Assembly (NCBI GenBank): GCA_013178275.1
Contig: JABLWZ010000010.1
Coordinates: 62,001 to 126,000 of the forward strand
Source: Bacillota bacterium
GTDB lineage: Bacteria; Bacillota; Ch66; Ch109
Length of the DNA: 64,000 bases
Direction: 5' to 3'
Shown here one piece after another: positions 8,957-17,364 of this stretch. Each line of letters begins with the position of its first letter. The stretch's first letter is position 1. The position numbers were made by a program, and so were the translations under genes. The notes beneath the pieces were generated by a model. That model made no database searches, had not been told where the DNA came from, and saw nothing but the letters and a program-made list of their open reading frames with translations.

Positions 8957-9388
8957 ATGGTAATCGAACAGACCTTTGATCAATTGAATATTGGCGACCG
9001 GGCCAACGTGTCCAAGACCATCAGCGAGACAGATGTTTACCTGTTTGCCGGGATCACCGGGGACTTTAATCCAGTTCACGTCAACAGCGAATACGCCAAG
9101 GACACCCAGTTCTCAAAACGCATCGCCCACGGCGTGCTGTCGGTGGGATTGATTTCCACGGTTCTGGGGACCAGGCTGCCGGGCCCGGGGTCCATCTACT
9201 TAAACCAAACGGTTTCGTTCCTGGCCCCGGTTTATGTGGGTGACACCATCACCGCTGAAGTGGAAGTCATAGAGAAAATGCCCGAAAAAAGCCGGGTGAA
9301 GCTTCGGACGACCTGTTACAACCAGACCGGTAAGAATATCCTCCAGGGTGAGGCCATCGTGGCCTTTAAAAAAGCGGCTAATCAATAG
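8957..9388 (+). CDS. MaoC-family (R)-specific enoyl-CoA hydratase
   Basis: A 143-residue hot-dog-fold protein. The catalytic Asp and His of (R)-hydratases sit in TGDFNPVHVN, followed by IAHGVLSVGLIS, the usual MaoC/PhaJ pattern. I chose ATG 8957 because a GGGAGGG site lies six bases upstream; an in-frame upstream codon at 8924 has no ribosome site. The protein would interconvert enoyl-CoA and (R)-3-hydroxyacyl-CoA, a stereochemistry opposite to that of the crotonases in the neighbouring operon. Together these could epimerise 3-hydroxybutyryl-CoA (inference). It sits between the permease gene and a hydrolase gene with short gaps, so it is part of the same operon. Confidence 0.87.
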   Translation: MVIEQTFDQLNIGDRANVSKTISETDVYLFAGITGDFNPVHVNSEYAKDTQFSKRIAHGVLSVGLISTVLGTRLPGPGSIYLNQTVSFLAPVYVGDTITAEVEVIEKMPEKSRVKLRTTCYNQTGKNILQGEAIVAFKKAANQ

Positions 9389-9426
9389 CACAGATGAATC
9401 TCTTTTAATAAAGAAGGTTGACTCAG

Positions 9427-10200
9427 GTGAAATATTTCGAAGTACCGCGGGCCGGCCGAACCATCCGGGGTATGATCCACCGGCCCGCCAACCAGACCGG
9501 CCGGCGCCCCGGCTTGATTTACTGCCATGGTTTCACCGCCAGCAGAATCGAGCCCCACTTTATGTATGTCAAAATAGCCCGGGCCCTGGCTGACCTGGGC
9601 ATAGTTTCAATCCGGTTTGACTTCCTGGGGAGCGGGGAAAGCGATGGAGAGTTTAAAGACATGACCTTAAGCGGTGAAGTGGCGGACTGTGAGGCTGTAA
9701 TCGATTACGCTGAAACCCTGGATTTCGTGGACAGCGGCAACATCAACCTGCTGGGGTTCAGCATGGGCGCGGCTGTGGCGGCCATTACCGCTGCCCATCG
9801 ACCGGGCCTGATTAAAAACGCCATTTTGATCAGCACCGCGGCCAACATCCTGGAGGTCTTTACCAAGGATATCAAGGGCGATGCCGTCGAAGCTTATTTA
9901 AACCGGGGGTATTTCGATTATCAGGGTAATCTTTTAAGCAAACCGGCCATCGATGATGCTTTTAAGATTAACATTTATGAGCAGGCCGGCCTGATTAAAG
10001 GCCCGGTTCTGCTGGTGCACGGCAGCCGGGACGATATCGTGCCGCCCTTCACCTCTCTGAAATTGGCGGAAATCTTAGGGGATCAGGCTCGGCTTAAGCT
10101 GATCCGGGACGCGGACCACCACTTCTCCTCAGCCCCGTTCGAAACCGAACTCATTTCAACGATCACCCAGTTTGTTCAGGACAAAATAAACAAGACGTGA
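9427..10200 (+). CDS. Alpha/beta hydrolase (serine esterase/thioesterase type)
   Basis: About 257 residues with a complete alpha/beta-hydrolase triad: nucleophile Ser in GFSMGA, Asp in HGSRDDIVPP, and His in DADHHFS. GTG 9427 is preferred because AGAAGG lies nine bases upstream; a TTG at 9418 would sit directly on that site. The early GxxxRP segment and the HGFTASR oxyanion region resemble bacterial cinnamoyl- or acyl-esterase-like proteins. It is the last gene of the plus-strand operon. Its stop codon lies inside the left arm of the terminator hairpin. Possible roles are hydrolysis of an ester substrate or of an acyl-CoA; sequence does not decide. Confidence 0.85.
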   Translation: MKYFEVPRAGRTIRGMIHRPANQTGRRPGLIYCHGFTASRIEPHFMYVKIARALADLGIVSIRFDFLGSGESDGEFKDMTLSGEVADCEAVIDYAETLDFVDSGNINLLGFSMGAAVAAITAAHRPGLIKNAILISTAANILEVFTKDIKGDAVEAYLNRGYFDYQGNLLSKPAIDDAFKINIYEQAGLIKGPVLLVHGSRDDIVPPFTSLKLAEILGDQARLKLIRDADHHFSSAPFETELISTITQFVQDKINKT

Positions 10201-10229
10201 TTGGAGTTCACCGCCAATCACGTCTTTTT
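10193..10229. terminator. Strong intrinsic terminator, probably bidirectional
   Basis: A perfect 12-base stem, AGACGTGATTGG (10193-10204) and CCAATCACGTCT (10214-10225), is followed by a T-run on the plus strand. On the minus strand the tail is TTGTTTATTTTG, so it should also end the convergent aldo/keto reductase transcript. The hydrolase stop TGA (10198-10200) is part of the left arm. Confidence 0.9.
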
Positions 10230-10244
10230 GACCCTGAATACTCG

Positions 10245-11177
10245 CTAATCCTCCAACGCTTTAATCACCTTCGCACTGGTCTGGTCCAAACGGGCCAGTT
10301 CTTCAGCTGTCAGTTCGATGTCGGCGGATTTGATATTCTCCAGGAGATGTTCGGCATTCTGGGTTCCTACGATGGCCGAGGTCATGCCGCTTTGGTGGAG
10401 CACCCAGCTCAAGGCGATCTGGGATATTTTCACTCCTTTGGCATCGGCAATCTCTTTCATCAAATAGATTAATTCAGCCTCGATGGCGATGTGCTCAGGT
10501 TTAAACAGCCGCCGGCCTTCGCGGAAATCATCGGTGCGCAGTTTAGCCTGTTCAAAGTGGAAGGCTCCGGTTAAAACCCCTTTGGCCACTGAACTGTAAC
10601 TCGTCACGCCGATCTGATTAGCCCGGCAGAACGGCAGCAGGTCATCCTCGATGTATCTCTTTAAGAGGTTATATTCGGGCTGAATCACGTCAATCCGGGC
10701 ATACTCCATGGCCTCTTTTAGCTGGTCCAGGGAAAAATTGGAGACCCCGATGGCCCTGATGATTTTTTCCTCTTTCAACCGATTGAAAACCGCCAGGGTG
10801 TCTTTCACCGGGACTTCTTTACTCGGCCAATGGATGTAATGGATGTCCAGGTAGTCTGTTTTTAAGTGATTTAAGCTGGTCTCCGTGGCTCTCCGCACAT
10901 CGTCCGGTTTTAGGTGGGTCGGCCAAACCTTGGAGGCGATGATGCAGTCCTTCCTGACTCCCTCCAAGGCTGCCCCCAGCACCGCTTCAGAATGTCCGTC
11001 CCCGTAAAACTCCGCGGTGTCAAAGGTGTTAATGCCGTTGGCGAACGCGGTTTGGATCGTTTTAATGTTGTTCTCGTCACTGGTTAATTCCCACCACTTG
11101 CCGCCTTCCAGCTGCCAGCAGCCGAAGGTGATTTGCGAAACCATCAGGTCGGTCCGGCCAAGTTTTACGTACTTCAT
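10245..11177 (-). CDS. Aldo/keto reductase
   Basis: A 310-residue NAD(P)H-dependent reductase of aldehydes and ketones, TIM-barrel fold. The catalytic tetrad can be read as Asp53 and Tyr58 (FDTAEFYG), Lys83 (IASKVWP) and His116 (YIHWPS). The cofactor-binding region near SAIVGTQNAEHL is also typical. It is the last gene of the minus-strand operon that begins with the 3-hydroxybutyryl-CoA dehydrogenase gene, 19 bases after the CoA-transferase gene. A semialdehyde or hydroxy-acid reduction linked to the 4-hydroxybutyrate-like pathway would fit, but this is inference. ATG at 11177 is preceded by GAAAAGGTG. Confidence 0.9.
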   Translation of the reverse strand: MKYVKLGRTDLMVSQITFGCWQLEGGKWWELTSDENNIKTIQTAFANGINTFDTAEFYGDGHSEAVLGAALEGVRKDCIIASKVWPTHLKPDDVRRATETSLNHLKTDYLDIHYIHWPSKEVPVKDTLAVFNRLKEEKIIRAIGVSNFSLDQLKEAMEYARIDVIQPEYNLLKRYIEDDLLPFCRANQIGVTSYSSVAKGVLTGAFHFEQAKLRTDDFREGRRLFKPEHIAIEAELIYLMKEIADAKGVKISQIALSWVLHQSGMTSAIVGTQNAEHLLENIKSADIELTAEELARLDQTSAKVIKALED

Positions 11178-11196
11178 TATGTATCACCTTTTCTGT

Positions 11197-12540
11197 TTAC
11201 TGAATTTTACTGCTGTTTTTCCAAATCCCCATTTTTTCGGCGCCCTGGATCAATTCCTCCTGGAAGTCCGGGTGAGCTATGGAGATCAGGGCCTCTGCCC
11301 GCTGCCAGGTGGATTTGCCCTTCAGATTGGCGATTCCGTACTCTGTCACCACATTATGCACTACCTGGCGGGGTACGGTGATGATGGACCCGGCAGATAG
11401 CACCGCTTTGATCTGAGATGTTTTGACCCCGTTTTTGCCAGTGCGTACCGAAGGGGTGCAGAGAAAGCTCTGTCCGCCTTTGGAGGCGTAGGCTCCTAAA
11501 ACAAAATCGAGCTGGCCGCCGTTCCCCCCGATATGCTGAAAACCGTCGGACTCGGAGTTGACCTGGCCAAACAGGTCCAGTTCCAGACAGCTGTTGATCG
11601 ACACCATGTTGTCCAGGGTGGCGATGGTCTGGATATCGTTGACATACTCGACCGGGCAGCAGAGATGAATGGAATTGCCATCCACGAACTCGTACAGCTC
11701 TTTAGAGCCCATGGCAAAAGTCCAGACCATTTTACCCGGGTCCAGCTTTTTGTTGCCGGTGATTTTCCCTGCCTGGTAAAGCTTCAGAAAAGCATCGACG
11801 AACATCTCCGAATGGACGCTTAAGTCCTTGATATCCGAATCAGCGATCATAGAACCAACAAAATTGGGGATACCGCCGATACCCAACTGCAGAGTGCTGC
11901 CGTTGCGGATGCGGGAAACGATGTGTCCGGCTATCTTTTTATCAGCATCGGTAGCCCCCTTGGCGGACAGGGTCGGCAGTTCCCGATTGCTGCCCTGGAC
12001 AATCCAGTCGACATCCGATATATGCAGGGTGTGGCCGTAGGTGCCGTTGGTCAGTGGCATCTTGGCATTGACTTCGACGATGACGGTTTTGGCCTTTTTC
12101 AATACAGCCGGCTCGTCAGCCACCTGGGGACCCAGGTTAAAGTACCCGTGCTTGTCCATAGGCGTTACCTGGAGCATGGCCACATCGATGTCCACTTCCT
12201 GCTGCCAGTATTTAGGGATCTCCCGAAACTGCACCGGCACATACCAGGCCTTACCCTCCTTGTTTAACTGCCGTTCCATCGCGGAAAACTGGGTTGTATG
12301 GTATCTAAAATGCTTGGTGGTCGGGTCCGCCGTAACCACCGCCGGGGCTTCCGCATTAGGATTCAGCGTGGTCAGGATGGTGACATCGTTCAGCTCGTCT
12401 ACCCTTTTGGCCAGAGCTTGATCCAGGTCGTAAACGACCCCGCAGAACAACCCCATATGAACAGTATCACCTGATTTTACTATCTTCACAGCCTCATCTG
12501 CTGTGACTAATTTCGCAGTGTACGTTTCACTGAAGCCCAC
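11197..12540 (-). CDS. Acetyl-CoA hydrolase/transferase family (4-hydroxybutyrate or butyrate CoA-transferase type)
   Basis: A 447-residue class I CoA-transferase in single-chain form. GIGGIPNFVGSM and the catalytic Glu245 in SVHSEMFVDAF are visible, as is the C-terminal YGIANLKGK segment. Length and motifs match 4-hydroxybutyrate and butyryl-CoA:acetate CoA-transferases. It would exchange CoA between acetyl-CoA or butyryl-CoA and a short hydroxy- or fatty acid. The AbfD homologue encoded on the opposite strand needs a CoA-activated hydroxy acid, so activation of that substrate is an attractive role. Start is ATG 12540; the gap to the thiolase gene is 24 bases. Confidence 0.9.
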   Translation of the reverse strand: MGFSETYTAKLVTADEAVKIVKSGDTVHMGLFCGVVYDLDQALAKRVDELNDVTILTTLNPNAEAPAVVTADPTTKHFRYHTTQFSAMERQLNKEGKAWYVPVQFREIPKYWQQEVDIDVAMLQVTPMDKHGYFNLGPQVADEPAVLKKAKTVIVEVNAKMPLTNGTYGHTLHISDVDWIVQGSNRELPTLSAKGATDADKKIAGHIVSRIRNGSTLQLGIGGIPNFVGSMIADSDIKDLSVHSEMFVDAFLKLYQAGKITGNKKLDPGKMVWTFAMGSKELYEFVDGNSIHLCCPVEYVNDIQTIATLDNMVSINSCLELDLFGQVNSESDGFQHIGGNGGQLDFVLGAYASKGGQSFLCTPSVRTGKNGVKTSQIKAVLSAGSIITVPRQVVHNVVTEYGIANLKGKSTWQRAEALISIAHPDFQEELIQGAEKMGIWKNSSKIQ

Positions 12541-12564
12541 CGGTTATTCCCCCTTGTTGAACTT

Positions 12565-13746
12565 TTACGCGTTGTTTTTGATCACCACAGCGGTCCCCAT
12601 GCCTCCGCCGGCGCATAAAGTAGCCAGACCGTAGCGGGCGTTTCTGCGCTTCATTTCATAAAGCAGGGTGGTGATTATCCGGGTGCCGGTACAAGCCACC
12701 GGGTGACCAAGAGCAATCCCGCTGCCGTTAACGTTGGTAATCTCCCGGTTTAATCCCAGGGCTTTTTCGCAGGCTAAATACTGAGCCGCGAAAGCTTCGT
12801 TCACTTCGATCAAATCCATGTCAGCCAGGCTTAAGCCCGCCTTGTCCAGGGCTTTTTGAGAGGAGGATACTGGACCGATGCCCATGATATCCGGCTCAAC
12901 ACCGGTGGTAGCGGTGGAGACCACGGTGGCCAGTACTGGGACCCCCAATTCCGCAGCCTTTTTCGCTGACATTAGAATTAACCCGGACGCGCCGTCATTG
13001 ATGCCGGACGCATTGCCGGCGGTGACCGTACCCCCGTCCTTGAACGCGGGTTTCAAGGTGGACAGTTTGTCCAGGTCTATATCCCGGCGGGGGTGTTCAT
13101 CAGTATCAAATAGGATGGTCTTTCTCCCTTCCTTGACCTCGATCGGGACGATCTCATTCTTAAAGTATCCCTGATCAATGGCGTTAATAGCCCGCTGATG
13201 ACTGAGCACCGCCATTATATCCTGCTCTTCCCGGGTGATCGAGTACTTGTCGGCCAGGTTTTCGGCGGTGATTCCCATAGCCGGCCCGATGCCCAGGTTG
13301 GTCAGGGAATCCCACATGGAATCCCTGACCTGGGTATGGCCGATCCGGGATCCCCAGCGCATGCCTTCGACGATATACGGCGCATTACTCATGCTTTCTG
13401 TGCCGCCAGCCATGATTACATCGGCTTCCCCCGCTTTAATCTGGTAAAAACCCATTTGGACCGATGACATGGATGAAGTGCAGTTGCGGTGGATGGTGAT
13501 ACCTGGAACGTCGAAAGGTAAACCCGCCTTGACAGCCGCCACCCGGGCCAGATTGTTTTCCCTGTAGGTTTTCTGATAGTTGCATCCCCAGATGATATCC
13601 TCAATTAGAGCCGGATCGATTTGGGCCCGTTTTACCAGTTCCTGCATCACCGGCATGGTCAAGTCGATGGTGCCCATGTTTTTCATGGCCCCGCCATGCT
13701 TCCCGATGGCTGTTCTACAGGCTGCGACAATTACTACTTCGTTCAC
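12565..13746 (-). CDS. Acetyl-CoA acetyltransferase (thiolase)
   Basis: A roughly 393-residue thiolase that condenses or cleaves acetoacetyl-CoA. The acylated Cys is in HRNCTSSMSS near residue 89, the His is in GIALGHPVACTG, and the second catalytic Cys is in LCAGGGMGTA. I prefer GTG 13746 because AAGGGGG lies eight bases upstream; TTG 13752, two codons earlier, overlaps that site. It is third in the operon, 13 bases after the crotonase gene. With the 3-hydroxybutyryl-CoA dehydrogenase and crotonase genes it completes the acetyl-CoA to crotonyl-CoA route in either direction. Confidence 0.93.
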   Translation of the reverse strand: MNEVVIVAACRTAIGKHGGAMKNMGTIDLTMPVMQELVKRAQIDPALIEDIIWGCNYQKTYRENNLARVAAVKAGLPFDVPGITIHRNCTSSMSSVQMGFYQIKAGEADVIMAGGTESMSNAPYIVEGMRWGSRIGHTQVRDSMWDSLTNLGIGPAMGITAENLADKYSITREEQDIMAVLSHQRAINAIDQGYFKNEIVPIEVKEGRKTILFDTDEHPRRDIDLDKLSTLKPAFKDGGTVTAGNASGINDGASGLILMSAKKAAELGVPVLATVVSTATTGVEPDIMGIGPVSSSQKALDKAGLSLADMDLIEVNEAFAAQYLACEKALGLNREITNVNGSGIALGHPVACTGTRIITTLLYEMKRRNARYGLATLCAGGGMGTAVVIKNNA

Positions 13747-13759
13747 AGACAATCCCCCT

Positions 13760-14533
13760 TTATCTTCCTTTAAAACCCGGTTTGCGCTTAGCCAGGAATG
13801 CTTTCATACCTTCCTTTTGATCTTCAGTGGAAAACAGATCCGCCCAGGCGATCGCTTCAAACTCAATGCCGGTTTTAACATCGCAGTTCATGCCATAATT
13901 CATTACCCGTTTGGCCATCCGCAGGGCGATGGGGGGACGAGCGGCGAGTTTCGCCGCTATCTCCATGGCTTCATCCAGTAAACGGCCGGCCGAGACGATC
14001 CGGTTGATCAGTCCGTAACCGAGGGCTGTCTGTACGTCTATCGTTTGACCCAGGTAGATCATTTCCCGGGCATGAGCCTCTCCAATCAGCCGGGGGAGAC
14101 GCTGGGTACCACCCGCTCCAGGCATAATGCCGATGTTAATCTCCGGCAGGCCGAATCTGGCCCCTTCTTCAGCGATTCTCAAGTCGCAGACCAAGGCCAG
14201 CTCCAAACCGGCGCCCAGAGCGTAACCGGCCATAGCGGCAACTACGGGTTTATCCAGGTCCGCAATTTTGTTGAATACATCCTTGAAGGAAAAATTCCGG
14301 GCCTCCAAAGGCGCTAAATCCACCATCTTGGATATATCGGCTCCAGCGGCAAAGTTACCACCGTTTCCCGCGATGACCACTGCCCGGATTCGGTCATCTT
14401 GGCTGATCTGATCCGTGACTGCAGCTAATTCGGCTACCAGAACCTCATTCAAGGCGTTAAGCACCGCTGGCCGGTTTAGAAACACGCAGGCTACCTGTTC
14501 CCTTAACTCCAGTTGAAGGCATTGATACTCCAT
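13760..14533 (-). CDS. Enoyl-CoA hydratase (crotonase)
   Basis: A 257-residue crotonase. Both catalytic glutamates are in place (AGLELALV and FGLPEI), and the oxyanion segment [11 protein letters not shown] is typical. It hydrates crotonyl-CoA to (S)-3-hydroxybutyryl-CoA. It is the second gene of the operon, 13 bases after the 3-hydroxybutyryl-CoA dehydrogenase gene and 13 before thiolase. It resembles, but is clearly not identical to, the partial crotonase at 1-691 and the one at 39627-40418, so three crotonase paralogues lie in this window. ATG 14533 has a purine-rich GGGGGG site upstream. Confidence 0.93.
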   Translation of the reverse strand: MEYQCLQLELREQVACVFLNRPAVLNALNEVLVAELAAVTDQISQDDRIRAVVIAGNGGNFAAGADISKMVDLAPLEARNFSFKDVFNKIADLDKPVVAAMAGYALGAGLELALVCDLRIAEEGARFGLPEINIGIMPGAGGTQRLPRLIGEAHAREMIYLGQTIDVQTALGYGLINRIVSAGRLLDEAMEIAAKLAARPPIALRMAKRVMNYGMNCDVKTGIEFEAIAWADLFSTEDQKEGMKAFLAKRKPGFKGR

Positions 14534-14546
14534 TTATTCCCCCCCT

Positions 14547-15419
14547 CTACTTTGAGTTGTAATCATAAAAGCCGCGGCGGGTTTTTCGTCCGTATTCACC
14601 TTTGGCCCATCTTTCCACAAGCGCTGGGCTTGGTTTGTCGTTTAGATTCCCCGTGCTTTGATACTTCTCCATTAGAACGTTATACTCCAGATCAATACCC
14701 GTTAAGTCCAGCAGTTCAAATGGTCCCAGCGGATGACCCAATCCATTCCGTACCGCGATGTCGATGTCTTCAATAGAGGCGATACCCTGATCCAGCAAAT
14801 AGCAGGCCTCTTTGGTGATGGCGCTGAAAACCCGGTTCACGACAAATCCGTAAATCTCTTTGTTGACCCTGACCGGGGTTTTTTGTAGAGCCCGGCACAC
14901 CTCAAATACGATTTCTACCGTTTCTTCCGATACGTGGGGGCCTTTTACGACTTCAACCAGCTTCATCACCAAGGCCGGGTTAAAGAAATGCATGTTGATT
15001 ACCTTGTCGGGCCTCGCCACTGCATCGGCCAGCTTTGAACTGACGATGTAGGAACTATTGGTCGCTAAAATAGTATGGGCCGGGCAAATCTCGTCCAGGC
15101 GTTTAAACAGCTTCCGCTTTACTTCCAAAATCTCAACGATAGCCTCAATCACCAGATCACTGTGCCGCGCCGCTTCGTCCAGGTCCTGAGTGAAAATCAG
15201 CCGATCACTGACCGCCCTGGCTTCCTCCGCCGTCATCTTCCCCTTCTGCACCCGGCCGGCCAGCCAATTTCGGGCGAATTCCTCCGCGCCCCGCAGGGTG
15301 CTTTCATTGATGTCGTTACAGTAAACCTGGAAGCCGCACAGTGCTCCCTGGAGAGCGATTTGGTGGCCCATGTTTCCCGCACCGACGACGCATAGGGTTT
15401 TAGCCTGATTATCTGGCAT
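14547..15419 (-). CDS. 3-hydroxybutyryl-CoA dehydrogenase
   Basis: A 290-residue NAD(P)-dependent 3-hydroxyacyl-CoA dehydrogenase. The Rossmann motif GAGNMGHQIA is at about residues 13-22, the catalytic His-Glu region includes MHFFNPALVMKLVEV, and the C-terminal 3HCDH domain contains NGLGHPLGPFELLDLTG. Single-domain forms of this length work in butyrate or crotonate metabolism. It is the promoter-proximal gene of a five-gene minus-strand operon (dehydrogenase, crotonase, thiolase, CoA-transferase, aldo/keto reductase). A GTTGA-N7-TCAAC site lies about 100 bases upstream of the start. A second 3-hydroxyacyl-CoA dehydrogenase gene is at 43918-44772. Confidence 0.93.
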   Translation of the reverse strand: MPDNQAKTLCVVGAGNMGHQIALQGALCGFQVYCNDINESTLRGAEEFARNWLAGRVQKGKMTAEEARAVSDRLIFTQDLDEAARHSDLVIEAIVEILEVKRKLFKRLDEICPAHTILATNSSYIVSSKLADAVARPDKVINMHFFNPALVMKLVEVVKGPHVSEETVEIVFEVCRALQKTPVRVNKEIYGFVVNRVFSAITKEACYLLDQGIASIEDIDIAVRNGLGHPLGPFELLDLTGIDLEYNVLMEKYQSTGNLNDKPSPALVERWAKGEYGRKTRRGFYDYNSK

Positions 15420-15517
15420 AAATACACCTCATCTCATTTCGCTTTGGTATTCACTTTCGTTACCTACTAATTGTTTCCTATAAAAAAGGTTTCTGATTAT
15501 TCACCATCGATTTACCT

Positions 15518-15534
15518 GTTGAACAGATATCAAC
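15518..15534. promoter_or_regulatory. GTTGA-N7-TCAAC site upstream of the dehydrogenase operon
   Basis: Arms GTTGA (15518-15522) and TCAAC (15530-15534) with a 7-base spacer. The same arms and spacing occur at 3366-3382 in front of the plus-strand operon. Spacer sequences differ, which argues for a protein site and against recent duplication. The rest of the 379-base gap 15420-15798 holds repeat copy 2. Confidence 0.45.
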
Positions 15535-15554
15535 TCGATTATTCCTCCGGTTGC

Positions 15555-15709
15555 GAAGAAAACTGGCTATCGCTAAGCCTCTGGCGCAAGCGATAGCCTT
15601 AGTTACGAAGAAAGCTAGGCTACCGTCAAGGGCGGGAGCCGTAGCTGCACTTGCTTCGAAGTGCACTTGCTTGCATCGGAAAGTCCTCTAAATATACTTT
15701 CCGATAGCG
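15555..15709 (+). repeat. Dispersed intergenic repeat, copy 2 (with internal partial duplication)
   Basis: Starts GAAGAAAACTGGCTATCGC and ends with the hairpin ATCGGAAAGT (15675-15684) and ACTTTCCGAT (15696-15705) plus AGCG. The GGCTATCGC/GCGATAGCC stem is perfect here. It is about 58 bases longer than the other copies because its middle section is partly duplicated (a second GAAGAAAG...GTAGCTGCACTTGC block). It lies between the divergent dehydrogenase and glycerate kinase genes. Confidence 0.85.
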
Positions 15710-15798
15710 TGGAAAAAACCGCGATGGTTATTTAAGCTTGGACTGGAAAACATTAAAATGAAGACATGCAGCTGGATTATTAATAAAGGATGAATGAT

Positions 15799-16935
15799 AT
15801 GAGGATAGTGGTTGCTCCGGATTCGTTTAAGGGCAGCCTTTTGGCTGACGAAGTCGCTGAGGCGGTGGCCAGAGGAATTAAAAAAGCCGACAACCTTATA
15901 GAAATAGTCAAAATCGCTATGGCCGATGGGGGAGAGGGCACAGTCAGGGCCCTAACCAAAGCTGCCTCAGGCCGCATCGTGAATTGTCGGGTCAGAGATC
16001 CACTGTTTAGAGAAATCGAGGCCTTTTACGGCGTTCTTGGCGACAATCAGACCGCAGTAATTGAAATGTCTGCGGCGTCAGGAATCACCCTGCTGGCCGA
16101 GGATGAGAAAAACCCGTTGAAAGCAACCACCTACGGGTCGGGAGAGCTGATTAAACATGCCCTTGACCTCGGGTGCCGCCATTTCATTATTGGAGTTGGC
16201 GGCAGCGCCACTAATGACGGGGGCGCCGGTATGGCCCAGGCTTTAGGCGCAAAATTACTGGACCGAGACGGAAACGAGATTGATCTGGGCGGTGGGAGTC
16301 TGGGTCAGCTGTATCGGATAGATTTGCAGCAGTTCGATCAACGAGTAGGAGAGTCCACCTTTATCGCCGCCTGTGATGTAACCAACCCTCTCTGTGGGCC
16401 AAACGGGGCGTCTCGGGTTTATGGACCTCAAAAGGGGGCTGATGAGGAAATGATCAGGATGCTCGATGAGAACCTGGCCCATTATGGAAGTATTTTAGAA
16501 AACACCTTTAACTTATCGATCGTGGATGATCCCGGATCCGGGGCGGCCGGCGGTTTTGGTGCCGGTCTGCTGGCTTTCCTGGGAGCAGAACTGCGGAAAG
16601 GGATCGATATCGTCATTGAAATAACCAACCTGGAAAAACAAATTCAGCAGGCGGATCTGGTAATCACGGGTGAAGGCCGGATCGATGGGCAGACCATTTT
16701 CGGCAAAACCCCATTCGGAGTGGCCCAACTGGCTAAAAAATATGCTGTACCCGTAGTGGCAATCGCGGGTGAAATTGGAGAGGGATCGGAAACCCTATAC
16801 ACTCATGGTTTCAGCAGCTTATTTTCGATTGTGGATAAGCCAATGGCCCTGGAAGACGCCGTCAGCAATGCCTCCGTTCTAATAGAAAATTTAGCGGAAA
16901 GAATTGTAAGATTGCTAAATACAGCAAAACTTTAG
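15799..16935 (+). CDS. Glycerate kinase (GlxK/GarK family)
   Basis: A 378-residue glycerate 2-kinase type protein. The N-terminus RIVVAPDSFKGSLLADEVAEA is diagnostic, and GVGGSATNDGGAGMAQALGA, GSGAAGGFGAGLLAFLG and TGEGRIDGQT follow in order. The start is taken as ATG 15799, with AAAGGATG suitably upstream; an ATG at 15790 would overlap that site. Glycerate kinases normally close glucarate, galactarate or glyoxylate pathways, which agrees with the UxaA-family dehydratase gene 10 kb to the left. Downstream 16936-17040 holds no clear terminator. Confidence 0.93.
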   Translation: MRIVVAPDSFKGSLLADEVAEAVARGIKKADNLIEIVKIAMADGGEGTVRALTKAASGRIVNCRVRDPLFREIEAFYGVLGDNQTAVIEMSAASGITLLAEDEKNPLKATTYGSGELIKHALDLGCRHFIIGVGGSATNDGGAGMAQALGAKLLDRDGNEIDLGGGSLGQLYRIDLQQFDQRVGESTFIAACDVTNPLCGPNGASRVYGPQKGADEEMIRMLDENLAHYGSILENTFNLSIVDDPGSGAAGGFGAGLLAFLGAELRKGIDIVIEITNLEKQIQQADLVITGEGRIDGQTIFGKTPFGVAQLAKKYAVPVVAIAGEIGEGSETLYTHGFSSLFSIVDKPMALEDAVSNASVLIENLAERIVRLLNTAKL

Positions 16936-17040
16936 TGGGCGGCGGGTAAATTTTTTACTAACCGGACTGCTACCGGTATTCGCTCCATAGCCCTGATGCT
17001 TACTGCTATAGCTTCGGTAAACCGGCGGGGATACCCTTCT

Positions 17041-17364
17041 TTAAAAACCTTGATTCCTGGACTGAAACAGCCCACAGGCCTGGGCCTCGGGACGTCCCCG
17101 CTTCAGTATCTCCTCGATCCCTTCTCTACCCACCAGGCGCAATAGTTCCAGCGCATGGAGCTTTTCGGGTACCCGCCGCTGCAGGCTGCCGTAGCGTTGT
17201 AGGCTGACCACGCACCCCAGCCGCACCTCCTCCCGCCCCTGGATCTGCACCAGGAATCGGCACTCCCCGCAGAAGCCGACGGCCTTCTCCCGCATCTCGG
17301 GCAGTAGCAGGCGGTGGCCTCCCCAGAGCTTGTTGTCGCCCGGCCGGCTGCTCTTAGCGGACAT
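17041..17364 (-). CDS. YolD-like protein downstream of DNA polymerase IV
   Basis: A 107-residue protein. The segment NKLWGGHRLLLPEMREKAV near residues 11-29 resembles the N-terminal signature of YolD-like proteins, which accompany Y-family polymerases in many Firmicutes. The remainder, with a CGEC pair and a conserved-looking LQRRVPEKLHALELLR helix, I do not recognise. The ATG at 17364 overlaps the polymerase stop by 11 bases, so translation is probably coupled and the gene should share LexA control. Function in the family is not well defined; a UmuD-like accessory role has been suggested. Confidence in the gene is high and in the family moderate. Confidence 0.7.
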   Translation of the reverse strand: MSAKSSRPGDNKLWGGHRLLLPEMREKAVGFCGECRFLVQIQGREEVRLGCVVSLQRYGSLQRRVPEKLHALELLRLVGREGIEEILKRGRPEAQACGLFQSRNQGF

